From assembly GCA_028065135.1 (NCBI GenBank), contig JAPTWR010000079.1, forward strand, positions 1 to 9,352: DNA of 9,352 bases. The letters run 5' to 3'. The stretch's first letter is position 1, and each line of letters starts with the position of its first letter. The stretch is from Acidithiobacillus sp. Lineage in GTDB: Bacteria > Pseudomonadota > Gammaproteobacteria > Acidithiobacillales > Acidithiobacillaceae. The notes under the pieces are model-generated. The model made no database searches and was not told the origin of the DNA. It worked only from the letters and a program-made list of their open reading frames with translations. Position numbers and translations under genes: made by a program. Below, piece after piece: positions 1 through 7,218 of this stretch.

Positions 1-277
1 CGGCAAACTTGCCCGGCACCTTGTCGTAAAAATTGGTCTCGCCCCCCGGAATCCGGGCATTATCCTGCAAACGGAAGGAGAGCAGCACCGCCTTCTTGAT
101 CCACTGATGGGTGATCCATTGGCCATCGCGCTTTTCGGCGACGCGCAGGACGCCCTTGTCCAGTCCTTCGATGGTCTGATGCACGGCTTCCCGAAGCTCC
201 GCGGGGGCCTGCTTGGGGGAGATCTCCGCACGATTTTCCCACGCGGCGTCGATCATGGTGGCAAGATTCTGGCTCAC
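1..277 (-). CDS. dapD: 2,3,4,5-tetrahydropyridine-2,6-dicarboxylate N-succinyltransferase, N-terminal part (runs off the left edge)
   Basis: DapD transfers a succinyl group from succinyl-CoA to tetrahydrodipicolinate in the cytoplasm, in the succinylase branch of diaminopimelate/lysine synthesis. Only the first 92 codons are in the window. They match the N-terminal domain of the enterobacterial enzyme closely: [21 protein letters not shown], then [20 protein letters not shown], then a DKVPGKFA stretch at the edge. The left-handed beta-helix catalytic domain lies outside. The start is a GTG at 277, chosen because AAGGAG (283-288) sits five bases upstream; a GTG two bases earlier is followed at once by TGA. 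The gene lies 13 bases downstream of dapC on the same strand, so the two are almost surely co-transcribed. Seen: sequence similarity and RBS. Known: family role. Identity is very secure; the rest of the gene cannot be checked here. Confidence 0.95.
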   Translation of the reverse strand, partial: MSQNLATMIDAAWENRAEISPKQAPAELREAVHQTIEGLDKGVLRVAEKRDGQWITHQWIKKAVLLSFRLQDNARIPGGETNFYDKVPGKFA

Positions 278-290
278 ACGAACTCCTTGA

Positions 291-1496
291 TTAATAGTTG
301 TTAACAGTGGAAATGGGATGCTGTTCCATAAAGCGACGTATGCGCTGCAGACCCTCGACGCAATCTTCCAGGCTGCCGACCAGCGCGATGCGGACCCTAT
401 CCTGACCAGGGTGGACGCCGTGGGCATCTCTTGCGAGATAAGCGCCGGGCAGACAGCGCACATGTTCTGCTCCATAGAGGGCGCGCACGAAGGCTTCGCC
501 ATCGCCGACCCGCGGCCAGAGATAAAAGCCGCCGGCGGGTGTCTCGATGGGCAATAACGCACCGAGAATGTCATGGGCGGCGGCGAACTTGCGGGCATAA
601 TCGGCACGAGTGTGATGCACGTGCTGCTCGTCCTGCCAGGCGGCGATGGCTGCGGCCTGGATGAAGGGTGGGGTGGCCGCACCCAGATAGGTGCGGTAAC
701 GAACAAAGGCCTTGAGCATATCGGCATCACCCGCCACAAAGCCGCTGCGCGCACCGGGAATGCTGGAGCGCTTGGAGAGACTGTGAAAAGCCAGCACCTG
801 CGCCAGGCTGCCCGTGGCTGCCGCCGCTTCCAGAATACCGGCGGGTGCCTGTCCTTCGGGATACAGTTCGCTATAGCACTCATCGGCGGCGAGCACGAAG
901 CCATATTGCCGGGCTTTGCGGATCAGCCAGCCCAGGGTTTCCAGTGACAGGGTCGCCCCCGTGGGATTATGGGGCGAGTTGATATAGAGCAACGCGCAGC
1001 GGGCCCAGACCGATTCCTCTATCGCGAGAAAGTTCGGCTGCCCGCTCGCATCGCAGTTCAGAAAATAGGGTTCCGCCCCCGCCAGCAGGGCGGCTCCTTC
1101 ATAGATCTGATAGAAGGGATTGGGTAACAGGACCAGGGGCTTGGGGGCCTGACAGGGCGGCAGCACCGCCTGCGCGATACTGAACAGGGCCTCGCGGCTG
1201 CCGTTGGCGGGGATGATGTGCCGCTCCGGATCCAGAAAACCGGTCGGCAAGGTAAAGCGCCGGCTTGCCCAGTCCGCGATGGCCCGGCGTAAACGCAGGT
1301 CGCCCAGCACCTTGGGATACTCCGCGAGACCATGCAGGTGTTCGATGATCGCTTCACTGACTATGGCTGGCGCCGGATGGCGTGGTTCACCGATGGAGAA
1401 GTCGATGGGCTCCTTTACTGGCGGTATTGTTCCTGCCAGCAGCGCGCGCAAGCGCTCGAAAGGGTAAGCCTGCAAGGTCTCCAGCAGGGGATTCAT
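291..1496 (-). CDS. dapC: succinyldiaminopimelate transaminase (DapC-type class I/II aminotransferase)
   Basis: PLP-dependent aminotransferase converting N-succinyl-2-amino-6-ketopimelate to N-succinyl-L,L-diaminopimelate with glutamate as amino donor, the step after DapD. The 401-residue product has fold-type I features: NSPHNPTG with Asn177, AADECYSEL with Asp205, and the Schiff-base Lys242 in [15 protein letters not shown]. The opening [22 protein letters not shown] and the [10 protein letters not shown] motif (34-43) are typical of the DapC subgroup rather than of aspartate aminotransferase. The start is placed at the ATG at 1496 because that matches the usual family N-terminus; an ATG at 1511 (five residues longer) is possible, and neither has a strong Shine-Dalgarno site. 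The open frame extends upstream to 1628, but that part does not resemble the family. The dapD neighbour 13 bases downstream supports the assignment. Related aminotransferases overlap in substrate, so DapC rather than a generic aminotransferase rests partly on context. Confidence 0.9.
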   Translation of the reverse strand: MNPLLETLQAYPFERLRALLAGTIPPVKEPIDFSIGEPRHPAPAIVSEAIIEHLHGLAEYPKVLGDLRLRRAIADWASRRFTLPTGFLDPERHIIPANGSREALFSIAQAVLPPCQAPKPLVLLPNPFYQIYEGAALLAGAEPYFLNCDASGQPNFLAIEESVWARCALLYINSPHNPTGATLSLETLGWLIRKARQYGFVLAADECYSELYPEGQAPAGILEAAAATGSLAQVLAFHSLSKRSSIPGARSGFVAGDADMLKAFVRYRTYLGAATPPFIQAAAIAAWQDEQHVHHTRADYARKFAAAHDILGALLPIETPAGGFYLWPRVGDGEAFVRALYGAEHVRCLPGAYLARDAHGVHPGQDRVRIALVGSLEDCVEGLQRIRRFMEQHPISTVNNY

Positions 1497-1614
1497 GGAA
1501 TCTGTCGTCATAGGATGCGATTCTGGGGCAAGGACGGCGGTGATGACAAGCCCCGAAACTTTCCCGGAGCGACCGCGGATTCCGCAGGAAGCCAAAGGGC
1601 TGGGATTTTGCCGG

Positions 1615-1643
1615 ATTATGCAGGACAATGCGGCGGGATTGAA
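1615..1643 (-). promoter_or_regulatory. weak candidate promoter for dapC-dapD
   Basis: Reading leftward, a CATAAT hexamer (1620-1615, five of six consensus positions) is preceded at 17 bases by TTCAAT (three of six). This would start a transcript about 110 bases before the dapC ATG. I see no riboswitch-like or attenuator structure in that leader. The -35 match is poor, so this is only a candidate. Confidence 0.3.
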
Positions 1644-1723
1644 ATCGCCTTTTTCCAGATGGGACCACCGATATTCACCAGAACAGCCACCCTGCCCCTG
1701 CGCTCCGCCGGAGCTTTCCCGCC

Positions 1724-2602
1724 ATTGCCCTGCTGCTCGGTTCCAGCCTGTGGGGTGTACTCTGGTGGCCGCTCCGCTACTTTCATGGAGCGGGCCTGCA
1801 CGGCGCGTGGCTGATTTTTACCGTTTACCTACTGCTGGCGCTTCCAGCCGGGTTGTGGTCCTGGCGTCGTCGTCATGAGCTGCGGCGGCACGGACGCACT
1901 CTGGTCGGACTGTTCCTGCTTGGTGGCTGGACCAATGTGGCCTTCATGCTGGCGCTGGTGCATGGCGAGGTCGTCCGTGTTTTGCTGCTCTTTTATCTTT
2001 CGCCGGTTTGGGCCATTTTTTCCGCGCGGATTTTTTTGAAGGAGGCGATCGGTTGGCGCGGCGTCCTTGCGGCCCTGCTGGCAGTGGCCGGGTCGGCCCT
2101 GGTGGTCAGCAATGGTCGGGGGTCTTCTTTTGCGGACCTCGATATGAATGACTTGCTCGCCATATCTTCGGGCTTCGCCTTCGCTCTGAGCAATGTCATT
2201 CTGCGTGCGGATACGGCACTCGGTGATGTGCATCGCGCCACTGCGGTATGGTGGGGCTGTGTGCTGCTTGCCTTGCCTTTTGCGCTTTTTCAGCGCTTAC
2301 CGGCACTATCCCTGCCGGACTATGGTTATCTGCTGGCCTTTTCCTGGCTGTGGATTGCCGGGGCGACGGTGGCGGTGCAATTCGGTGTCGCGCGGATGCC
2401 GGTAAGCGTTTCAGCGGTGATCATGCCTTTTGAGGTCGTCGTGGGTGCACTATCGGCCTGGTGGTTGGCCGGGGAAGCACCGACGCTCCTCGAATCGTTC
2501 GGGGGGGCACTGATACTGACCGCGGCGCTTCTGCAGATTACCCGCAGCCAGGGGCATCCGGTTTTACTCGGGGGCGTCGAAATGGAGAAGGGCGACCTCT
2601 AA
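1724..2602 (+). CDS. EamA/DMT-superfamily permease; start codon not resolved
   Basis: Inner-membrane protein with two EamA-type halves and about ten hydrophobic helices, of the drug/metabolite transporter superfamily; substrate unknown. Family signatures include SSLWGVLWWPLRY in the first helix, LLFYLSPVWAIFSARIFLKE at the end of the first half, and PFEVVVGALSAWWLAGEAPT in the second. The open frame runs from the TGA at 1640-1642 to the TAA at 2602, but holds no ATG, GTG or TTG until a TTG at 1853, which would remove the whole first helix. I mark the start at ATT 1724 because GGAG lies ten bases upstream (1710-1713) and the resulting 292 residues are normal for the family. Alternatives are a frameshift joining the ATG at 1659 to this frame, or a truncated TTG form. 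It is divergent from dapC and overlaps the 3' end of the downstream leftward phosphatase gene by 39 bases. Family is secure; the 5' end is not. Confidence 0.75.
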   Translation: MALLLGSSLWGVLWWPLRYFHGAGLHGAWLIFTVYLLLALPAGLWSWRRRHELRRHGRTLVGLFLLGGWTNVAFMLALVHGEVVRVLLLFYLSPVWAIFSARIFLKEAIGWRGVLAALLAVAGSALVVSNGRGSSFADLDMNDLLAISSGFAFALSNVILRADTALGDVHRATAVWWGCVLLALPFALFQRLPALSLPDYGYLLAFSWLWIAGATVAVQFGVARMPVSVSAVIMPFEVVVGALSAWWLAGEAPTLLESFGGALILTAALLQITRSQGHPVLLGGVEMEKGDL

Positions 2603-3238
2603 CTGTTCACTGCGCTGGATGATTTGGTCGGCACCCCAGTGCTGCGGGTCGTTACCGGCCTCGATGTAGCCCCAGGCCGCTGCCCAGCAGCGGGTTCCCG
2701 CGCCCCTGCCTGCTGCCATATCGCGCGGATCGTCGCCGATCATGAGGCTGCGGGCCGCGCTGGCCCCCATCTCGGCGAGAGCGTGGGTGACCGGCATTGG
2801 ATCAGGCTTGGCGTGCGTCGTCGTGTCGCCGCTGACGATGGCGGCGGGGGCAACGGGCAGATTGAGCGCGCTCAGCAAAGGCAGGGTCAGAAACCCCGGT
2901 TTATTGGTTACGATGCCCCACGTCATGCCGCGCTCCGACAGGGTCGTCAGTGCTTTTGCCATACCCGGGAAAAGGGTGCTCCGTTCGCAGATATGGGCAG
3001 CATAAATCTCCAGAAACTCCGCTCGCAGGGGCGCAAAATCCGGGTCATCCGGATGCACCTGAAAAGCCACCCGCAAAAGGCCGCGGGCGCCCTGGGAAGC
3101 GACCGGGCGGAGCATTTCCAGGGGCATGGCCGGCAAACCGCGTTCGATACGCATCCGATTGGCTGTGGCTCCGAGATCGGGAGCCGTATCCACCAGGGTG
3201 CCGTCGAGATCGAAAAGTACGGCCGCCTGTTCAGACAT
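2564..3238 (-). CDS. mupP: HAD phosphatase, probably N-acetylmuramic acid 6-phosphate phosphatase (MupP); phosphoglycolate phosphatase-like
   Basis: Cytoplasmic haloacid-dehalogenase-superfamily phosphatase of 224 residues. Motif I is FDLDGTLVDT with nucleophile Asp10 and acid/base Asp12, motif II is IVTNKP (Thr111), the motif III lysine is Lys144 in AKPDP, and motif IV is GDD at 168-170. Such proteins are usually labelled Gph, acting on 2-phosphoglycolate. However, the RMRIERGLP segment near 28-36, WGIVTNKP and the late QHWGAD segment resemble Pseudomonas MupP, which dephosphorylates MurNAc-6-phosphate in the AnmK-MupP-AmgK-MurU peptidoglycan recycling route. As in Pseudomonas, it directly follows ubiG. 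The ATG overlaps the ubiG stop by eight bases with no clear RBS of its own, suggesting translational coupling. The resemblance and synteny are from memory; the MupP role is an inference, whereas a HAD phosphatase is certain. Confidence 0.8.
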   Translation of the reverse strand: MSEQAAVLFDLDGTLVDTAPDLGATANRMRIERGLPAMPLEMLRPVASQGARGLLRVAFQVHPDDPDFAPLRAEFLEIYAAHICERSTLFPGMAKALTTLSERGMTWGIVTNKPGFLTLPLLSALNLPVAPAAIVSGDTTTHAKPDPMPVTHALAEMGASAARSLMIGDDPRDMAAGRGAGTRCWAAAWGYIEAGNDPQHWGADQIIQRSEQLEVALLHFDAPE

Positions 3239-3938
3239 TAGGTGCTGCTTTGCGCGCCTGACTCAGGTAGTTGACGCTGACATCATCGCTCAGACGTCCG
3301 CGGTGGCGGATCGGGTCAAAGTGCATGCCCTTGAGGGCCATGGTCTGCAGATGACTTTGGTGGGTCATGGCCAGCAACTCGCTGGGTCGGATGAACTTCC
3401 GATAGTCGTGGGTTCCGCGGGGGAGCAGTCCAAGCACGTATTCGGCTCCGACTATAGCCATCAGATAGCTTTTGGGGCCGCGATTGAGGGTGGCAAAAAA
3501 GGCATCTCCGCCGGGATGGAGCAGGCGGGCGCAAGCATCCACCACGGCGGCAGGGTCCGGCACATGCTCCAGCATTTCCATGCAGGTCACCACGTCGTAA
3601 TACTCCGGTTTTTCCGTGGCCAGATCCTCGACGGCGATCTGCCGGTAGTCGATGTGGAGATGGTTGGCATCCGCATGGGCGCGCGCCACGTCCAGGCTGT
3701 CCTCCGCGAGATCGATCCCGGTAACCTCCGCCCCCTGACGCGCCATGGCTTCGGCGAGGAGCCCGCCCCCGGTACCCACGTCCAGCACTTTTTTGCCCGC
3801 CAGCCCGCCACAGCCTCTGGCGACAAAATCCAGGCGCAACGGGTTGATTTCATGCAGGGTACGAAATGGCCCATCGGTATCCCACCACTGATCGGAGAGG
3901 GCGTCGAATTTGTTCACTTCAGCCTGATCACTATTCAT
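3231..3938 (-). CDS. ubiG: ubiquinone biosynthesis O-methyltransferase UbiG
   Basis: SAM-dependent methyltransferase performing the two O-methylations of ubiquinone synthesis, acting in the cytoplasm in the Ubi complex. The 235-residue product has the UbiG opening (FDALSDQWWDTDGPFRTLHEINPLR), the SAM-binding motif I VLDVGTGGGLLAE at 51-63 with the acidic GIDLAED segment at 74-80, the CMEMLEHVPDP post-motif, and the C-terminal HDYRKFIRPSEL and VNYLSQARK segments. Most homologues have Cys where this has Thr in DVGTGGG, a mild change. The ATG overlaps the mtaD-like stop as ATGA, and AAGGA lies nine bases upstream of it. It also overlaps the downstream HAD phosphatase gene by eight bases, so mtaD-ubiG-mupP reads as one transcript. 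Assignment is firm. Confidence 0.95.
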   Translation of the reverse strand: MNSDQAEVNKFDALSDQWWDTDGPFRTLHEINPLRLDFVARGCGGLAGKKVLDVGTGGGLLAEAMARQGAEVTGIDLAEDSLDVARAHADANHLHIDYRQIAVEDLATEKPEYYDVVTCMEMLEHVPDPAAVVDACARLLHPGGDAFFATLNRGPKSYLMAIVGAEYVLGLLPRGTHDYRKFIRPSELLAMTHQSHLQTMALKGMHFDPIRHRGRLSDDVSVNYLSQARKAAPNV

Positions 3939-5260
3939 CTGTCATTATCCTTTTCACGAATGCGCTCTACCCAGCCCCGAACGCGTGCGAACAGTTCCTG
4001 CGTGTCCCAATCCACGGCTCGTCCTTGGACGACACGCGGGTTACCGTTTACCCAGACATGGCTGACCTGATCGCGGCCCGCACAATACACCACCTGCGAG
4101 ACCGGATCGTACACCGGATAAGTCGCCGGGTGATCCAGGTCAATGGCGATGCAGTCGGCGGCCTTGCCGGGTTCCAGGCTACCCGTTTCCGCACCCCAGC
4201 CGATGGCTTCCGCGCCTCCCAGGGTTGCAGCTTCCAAGGCCTCCCAGGCGGGGAAAGCGGTGGGATCCCCACTCACACCTTTCGCCAACAAGGCTGCGGT
4301 GCGCAATTCACCCAGCATGTCGAGGTCGTTGTTGCTGGCCGCGCCATCGGTACCGATCGCCAGCCGGGTGCCCTGTTTGCGCAGGGTGGCAACAGGTGCC
4401 ATTCCGGAGGCCAACTTCAGATTGGATTCGGGGCAGTGGGCTACCTGCAGGCCACTGTTCCGGCAGATCGCCAGGTCCTCTTCATTCAACTGGGTCATGT
4501 GAACGGCAAGAAAGTGTTGATTCAATAGCCCCAGTCGGGCCAGCCGCGCCAGCGGCCGCATGCCGTCCCGGGCAATGGCTTCATCGATTTCATGCGCTGT
4601 CTCGTGGACATGCATATGCAGGGGCAGTTTTTCGCTGGCGGCCAGATCGCGCGCGCCGCAGAGCCCCGTATCTCCCACCGTGTACGGCGCGTGGGGCGCG
4701 ATGCTCTGGTGAATGAGGGGCATCCGGCGCAGGCGTGGCAACAAGTCTGCAGCCAATTGCAGACAGACGTCGGCGTTCGCCGCGTAAGCCGTGGGGAAGT
4801 CGATGACGACATGTCCGATGGTAGCCCGCATGCCCATGCGCTGGGCGACTTCCGCCGCGGCTTCCGGGAAGAAATACATGTCATTGAAGGTGGTGGTGCC
4901 GCCGCGCAGCATCTCCGCAACAGCCAGTTCGGTGCCTATGGCCACAAATCCGGGGCTGACAAAACGGCCTTCCACGGGCCAGATATGTGCATTCAGCCAC
5001 GTCATCAGCGGAAGGTCATCCGCGAGTCCGCGCATCAGCGTCATGGCCGCATGGGTATGGGCATTGACCAGTCCGGGCATCAGGACATGTTGGTCGAGGT
5101 GGGCCATGCTGGCCGCGGTGTAGCGCGTGAGTATTTCTGCGGCGGGACCGATGGCAACGATACGCCCATCCTGCACCGCCAGCGCGTGATCGTGGAGCAC
5201 GGTGCGCGGGCGAACCGGTACTACCCAACGGGCGCGAATGACCTGATCAACCGACTGCAT
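3935..5260 (-). CDS. mtaD: TRZ/ATZ amidohydrolase: 5'-methylthioadenosine / S-adenosylhomocysteine deaminase type
   Basis: Cytoplasmic metal-dependent amidohydrolase of 441 residues, expected to deaminate S-adenosylhomocysteine and/or methylthioadenosine to the inosyl compounds. Visible ligands: HTH at 68-70 in MPGLVNAHTHAAMTLMRG, the HMHVHET segment at 215-221, the VAHCPESNLKLASG segment at 273-286, and the metal Asp305 in IGTDGAASNNDLDM, ending with the EPGKAADCIAIDLD strand. The start is the ATG at 5260, with GGAG nine bases upstream; a GTG at 5281 would add seven residues and has a poorer RBS. The stop overlaps the ubiG ATG. The neighbour makes SAH during methylation, so SAH clearance fits, but guanine deaminases and chlorohydrolases share this fold and the exact substrate is inferred. 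Confidence 0.88.
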   Translation of the reverse strand: MQSVDQVIRARWVVPVRPRTVLHDHALAVQDGRIVAIGPAAEILTRYTAASMAHLDQHVLMPGLVNAHTHAAMTLMRGLADDLPLMTWLNAHIWPVEGRFVSPGFVAIGTELAVAEMLRGGTTTFNDMYFFPEAAAEVAQRMGMRATIGHVVIDFPTAYAANADVCLQLAADLLPRLRRMPLIHQSIAPHAPYTVGDTGLCGARDLAASEKLPLHMHVHETAHEIDEAIARDGMRPLARLARLGLLNQHFLAVHMTQLNEEDLAICRNSGLQVAHCPESNLKLASGMAPVATLRKQGTRLAIGTDGAASNNDLDMLGELRTAALLAKGVSGDPTAFPAWEALEAATLGGAEAIGWGAETGSLEPGKAADCIAIDLDHPATYPVYDPVSQVVYCAGRDQVSHVWVNGNPRVVQGRAVDWDTQELFARVRGWVERIREKDNDR

Positions 5261-5303
5261 TCCCGATTTCTCCAAACCCACACGGACCTCTGCCTTCTGG
5301 AAA

Positions 5304-5338
5304 CCGAAGGCACCATATTAGCACAGGGGTGGCTTCGG
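5304..5338. repeat. imperfect hairpin between the mltB-like gene and the mtaD-like gene
   Basis: Arms 5304-5314 (CCGAAGGCACC) and 5328-5338 (GGTGGCTTCGG) pair over ten of eleven positions with one G-G mismatch and a 13-base loop. It sits two bases past the stop of the leftward lytic transglycosylase gene. No T-run follows directly, so it is at best a weak terminator or an RNA 3'-end stabiliser. Confidence 0.4.
5315..5323 (-). promoter_or_regulatory. candidate extended -10 for the mtaD-ubiG-mupP unit
   Basis: Leftward TGCTAATAT (5323-5315) fits a TGn extended -10 with a four-of-six hexamer. It would give a leader of about 47 bases to the ATG at 5260. No convincing -35 is present, and the site lies in the loop and arm of the hairpin there. 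Weak. Confidence 0.25.
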
Positions 5339-5339
5339 A

Positions 5340-6512
5340 TCAGCCGTTGACAATCCTCCTGATCGCCTCGGCATAGGCCCATACCGTTGCCGAGTAATAG
5401 GTATTCGGGTTGTAGCCCATGATGGCGTAGAAATTGGGGTAGGCGATGAACAGGGTCGGGCCATGCTCTGTCTGCAGGCGCAGCAGGCCTACGGGCGTGG
5501 ATCCCGGAAGTCCGGACGGCACCTCCGGACGGATGCCGGCGGCGCGTAGTTGCGCGAGCGGGTGCCTGCCACGCAGGAATGGCGCTACGTTCGTTCCCCG
5601 ATTGCCGGATACTTGGCTCAACACCGGCTGCCCCGGCTGCCAGCCGTGGCCACGGAAGAAGTTGGCAGTAGAAGCGAGGACGTCGGCAGGTGAGTGCCAC
5701 AGGTTGGGCATCGGCCCGCCGGGAGGATCATTCCATGTGACCCCGTAGCGCAGGTAACTGCTGGCGAGAAACTGGGACATGCCCATGGCACCTGCCGGTG
5801 ATCCCTGGAGTGTCCCCGGAGGGACGCCCAACCGCTGCGCGAGCTTCAGGGTTTCCGCGGTTTGATGCAGAAAAAACCGGCGCCGCCCAGGTAATGCCAA
5901 TGCCAGGCTCAAATTGCTGTTGAGCACGGAAAATTTGCCCAAAAAGGTCCCGAAACCCGTTTCGATATTCAGGATACCCATCAGAATCGGCCCGGGAACC
6001 CCATATTTTTGACTGACGGCTTGCAGTAACGCGGCGTGATCACGCCAGAACTGTACGCCCCGGTCCAGACGGTTCTGCCGCAAAAAACGATCCCGATAAC
6101 GCCACCACGGATAGGGTGTCGCGGGAGCGGCGGAAGGGGGTGGGGGCGTCATCATTTCCACTGCGCGGGCATTGAAACGGGCGTTTTGCAGGGCAGGAAT
6201 CACATAGTCGGCGGGCAGGCCATTCCGCTCCTGCAGGTGGCAGGCGATTTCCTGCAGGCGTTGCTGGTATCGGAGCGGGAAATTCTGGAATGCCACATTG
6301 CTGACGCAGGTACTGCGGGCCTTCCGGGTGAGCGCGGCGCTGGGTTGCTCGGGCATGGGTGCCGCAGGCAGCGGCGGCAGTGGGGCTGGTGCTGTGACCG
6401 CTGGTGCAGCCGGTGGATTCACCGGGCCGACGTTGGTCGCGCAGGCTGATGAGGCTGCGGCTATGCAGGTCGCCAGTATCGTCTTCGGAAGCAAGGCCCA
6501 ATTTTTATGCAT
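5340..6512 (-). CDS. MltB-family lytic murein transglycosylase, predicted lipoprotein
   Basis: Cleaves the MurNAc-GlcNAc bond of peptidoglycan to give 1,6-anhydroMurNAc ends, in the periplasm. The 390-residue product has a signal segment (7-23) ending in SSAC with Cys24; Ser rather than Leu at -3 makes this a non-classical lipobox. A Pro/Ala-rich linker follows (about 29-60), then an SLT_2/GH103 domain: LMGILNIETGFGTFLGKF with catalytic Glu184, GSPAGAMGMSQFLASSYLRYGV, and SPADVLASTANFFRGHGW. The C-terminus has the FIAYPNFYAIMGYN and YSATVWAYAEAI segments seen in MltB relatives. A second Pro-rich stretch (122-135) interrupts the region before the catalytic part. The start is the ATG at 6512, giving a normal signal peptide. 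It lies 50 bases after the NlpC/P60 gene on the same strand, probably co-transcribed. Family is firm; which mlt gene it replaces is unclear. Confidence 0.9.
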   Translation of the reverse strand: MHKNWALLPKTILATCIAAASSACATNVGPVNPPAAPAVTAPAPLPPLPAAPMPEQPSAALTRKARSTCVSNVAFQNFPLRYQQRLQEIACHLQERNGLPADYVIPALQNARFNARAVEMMTPPPPSAAPATPYPWWRYRDRFLRQNRLDRGVQFWRDHAALLQAVSQKYGVPGPILMGILNIETGFGTFLGKFSVLNSNLSLALALPGRRRFFLHQTAETLKLAQRLGVPPGTLQGSPAGAMGMSQFLASSYLRYGVTWNDPPGGPMPNLWHSPADVLASTANFFRGHGWQPGQPVLSQVSGNRGTNVAPFLRGRHPLAQLRAAGIRPEVPSGLPGSTPVGLLRLQTEHGPTLFIAYPNFYAIMGYNPNTYYSATVWAYAEAIRRIVNG

Positions 6513-6562
6513 GACATTTTCACCAACGAGGATTCCGGAAATGTTCGATTGAAGTGGCCGGG

Positions 6563-7129
6563 TCAAGGGGCCCCCATCGCCAGCAGTTCAGGGGGCATGG
6601 GACGCCGCACACCATCCAGACGCTCCGCCCAGTAAGGAATTCGCAAGCTTTGTACCGCCACACCCTGGCGGGGGTTCAGGGCGCTGACGAACTGGTCGCC
6701 GCCGATATAGATGCCGACATGGGAGAAGGGCTGGCCCATGGTGTTGAAAAATACCAGATCACCAGGACGAATGCGCCTGGGGTTTACCGAAGGCAGGGCG
6801 GCCGCCTGGGCAAAAGAGGTTCGGGGAATGTTTACGCCGGCGCGACGTAACACATACTGAATGAACCCGCTGCAATCGAACCCCGTCCGAGGGTTGTCTC
6901 CACCCCATTGATAAGGCTTGCCAATTTCTGCGATCGTATGCACGAGCACGGCATCGAGTACGGTGGTTTCCGCGCGATTGTCGTAAGCGGATGATGCGTT
7001 ATCGGAAGATCGGCCTGCTGGCGGCGGCGTCATGGTGGCACAGCCGCTGAGGGCCATGGTCAGCAACAGCAGAAGTCCGCCCCCACGCTTCACGGAACCC
7101 ACAGGTGACATAACGTGTTGCTTTCGCAT
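6563..7129 (-). CDS. NlpC/P60-family peptidoglycan peptidase, lipoprotein
   Basis: Predicted cysteine peptidase of the Spr/MepS type cutting stem-peptide or cross-link bonds in the periplasm. The 188-residue product starts at the ATG at 7129 (purine-rich GGGGGAAGAGG just upstream). It has a basic N-terminus, a Leu-rich core and an LSGC lipobox with Cys30. The NlpC/P60 domain covers about 55-170: GKPYQWGGDNPRTGFDCSGF with Cys86, RPGDLVFFNT, and SHVGIYIG with His137. In MepS the third catalytic residue is the His of FVHA; here the segment reads FVSA with Ser149, so activity is not guaranteed. An upstream extension of 35 residues is open but not protein-like for a lipoprotein. It leads a probable two-gene unit with the lytic transglycosylase, and is transcribed divergently from tRNA-Asn. 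Confidence 0.9.
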   Translation of the reverse strand: MRKQHVMSPVGSVKRGGGLLLLLTMALSGCATMTPPPAGRSSDNASSAYDNRAETTVLDAVLVHTIAEIGKPYQWGGDNPRTGFDCSGFIQYVLRRAGVNIPRTSFAQAAALPSVNPRRIRPGDLVFFNTMGQPFSHVGIYIGGDQFVSALNPRQGVAVQSLRIPYWAERLDGVRRPMPPELLAMGAP

Positions 7130-7162
7130 CGTCCTCTTCCCCCTTCTTTTCTCTATGAAAAG

Positions 7163-7191
7163 TAGATAGCCCAAATGTGCCAGTTTGGCAA
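7163..7191 (-). promoter_or_regulatory. promoter candidate for the NlpC/P60-lytic transglycosylase pair
   Basis: Leftward TTGCCA (7191-7186, five of six) and TATCTA (7168-7163, three of six) are 17 bases apart, giving a leader of roughly 27 bases to the ATG at 7129. The -35 lies inside a 13-base inverted repeat, TGCCA-N3-TGGCA (7178-7190), which could be an operator or chance. Moderate support. Confidence 0.45.
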
Positions 7192-7218
7192 GGGGAAGTT
7201 CTGGTTCTGCTGCGGTTC

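Noticed and set aside
1497..1628. Upstream extension of dapC by 44 residues
   Set aside because: The extension is Gly/Arg/Pro-rich and unlike the DapC N-terminus, which begins at the ATG at 1496.
3126..4070. Long rightward open frame of about 314 residues opposite ubiG and the HAD gene
   Set aside because: It lies antisense to two well-recognised genes, has no family-like motifs and reflects GC-rich codon bias.
5261..5339. Possible SAH riboswitch upstream of the mtaD-like gene
   Set aside because: The gap is only 79 bases and I do not find the conserved SAH-riboswitch core; only a simple imperfect hairpin is present.
4592..5350. Rightward open frame of about 252 residues opposite the mtaD-like gene
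   Set aside because: Shadow frame of a conserved amidohydrolase; low-complexity composition and no RBS.
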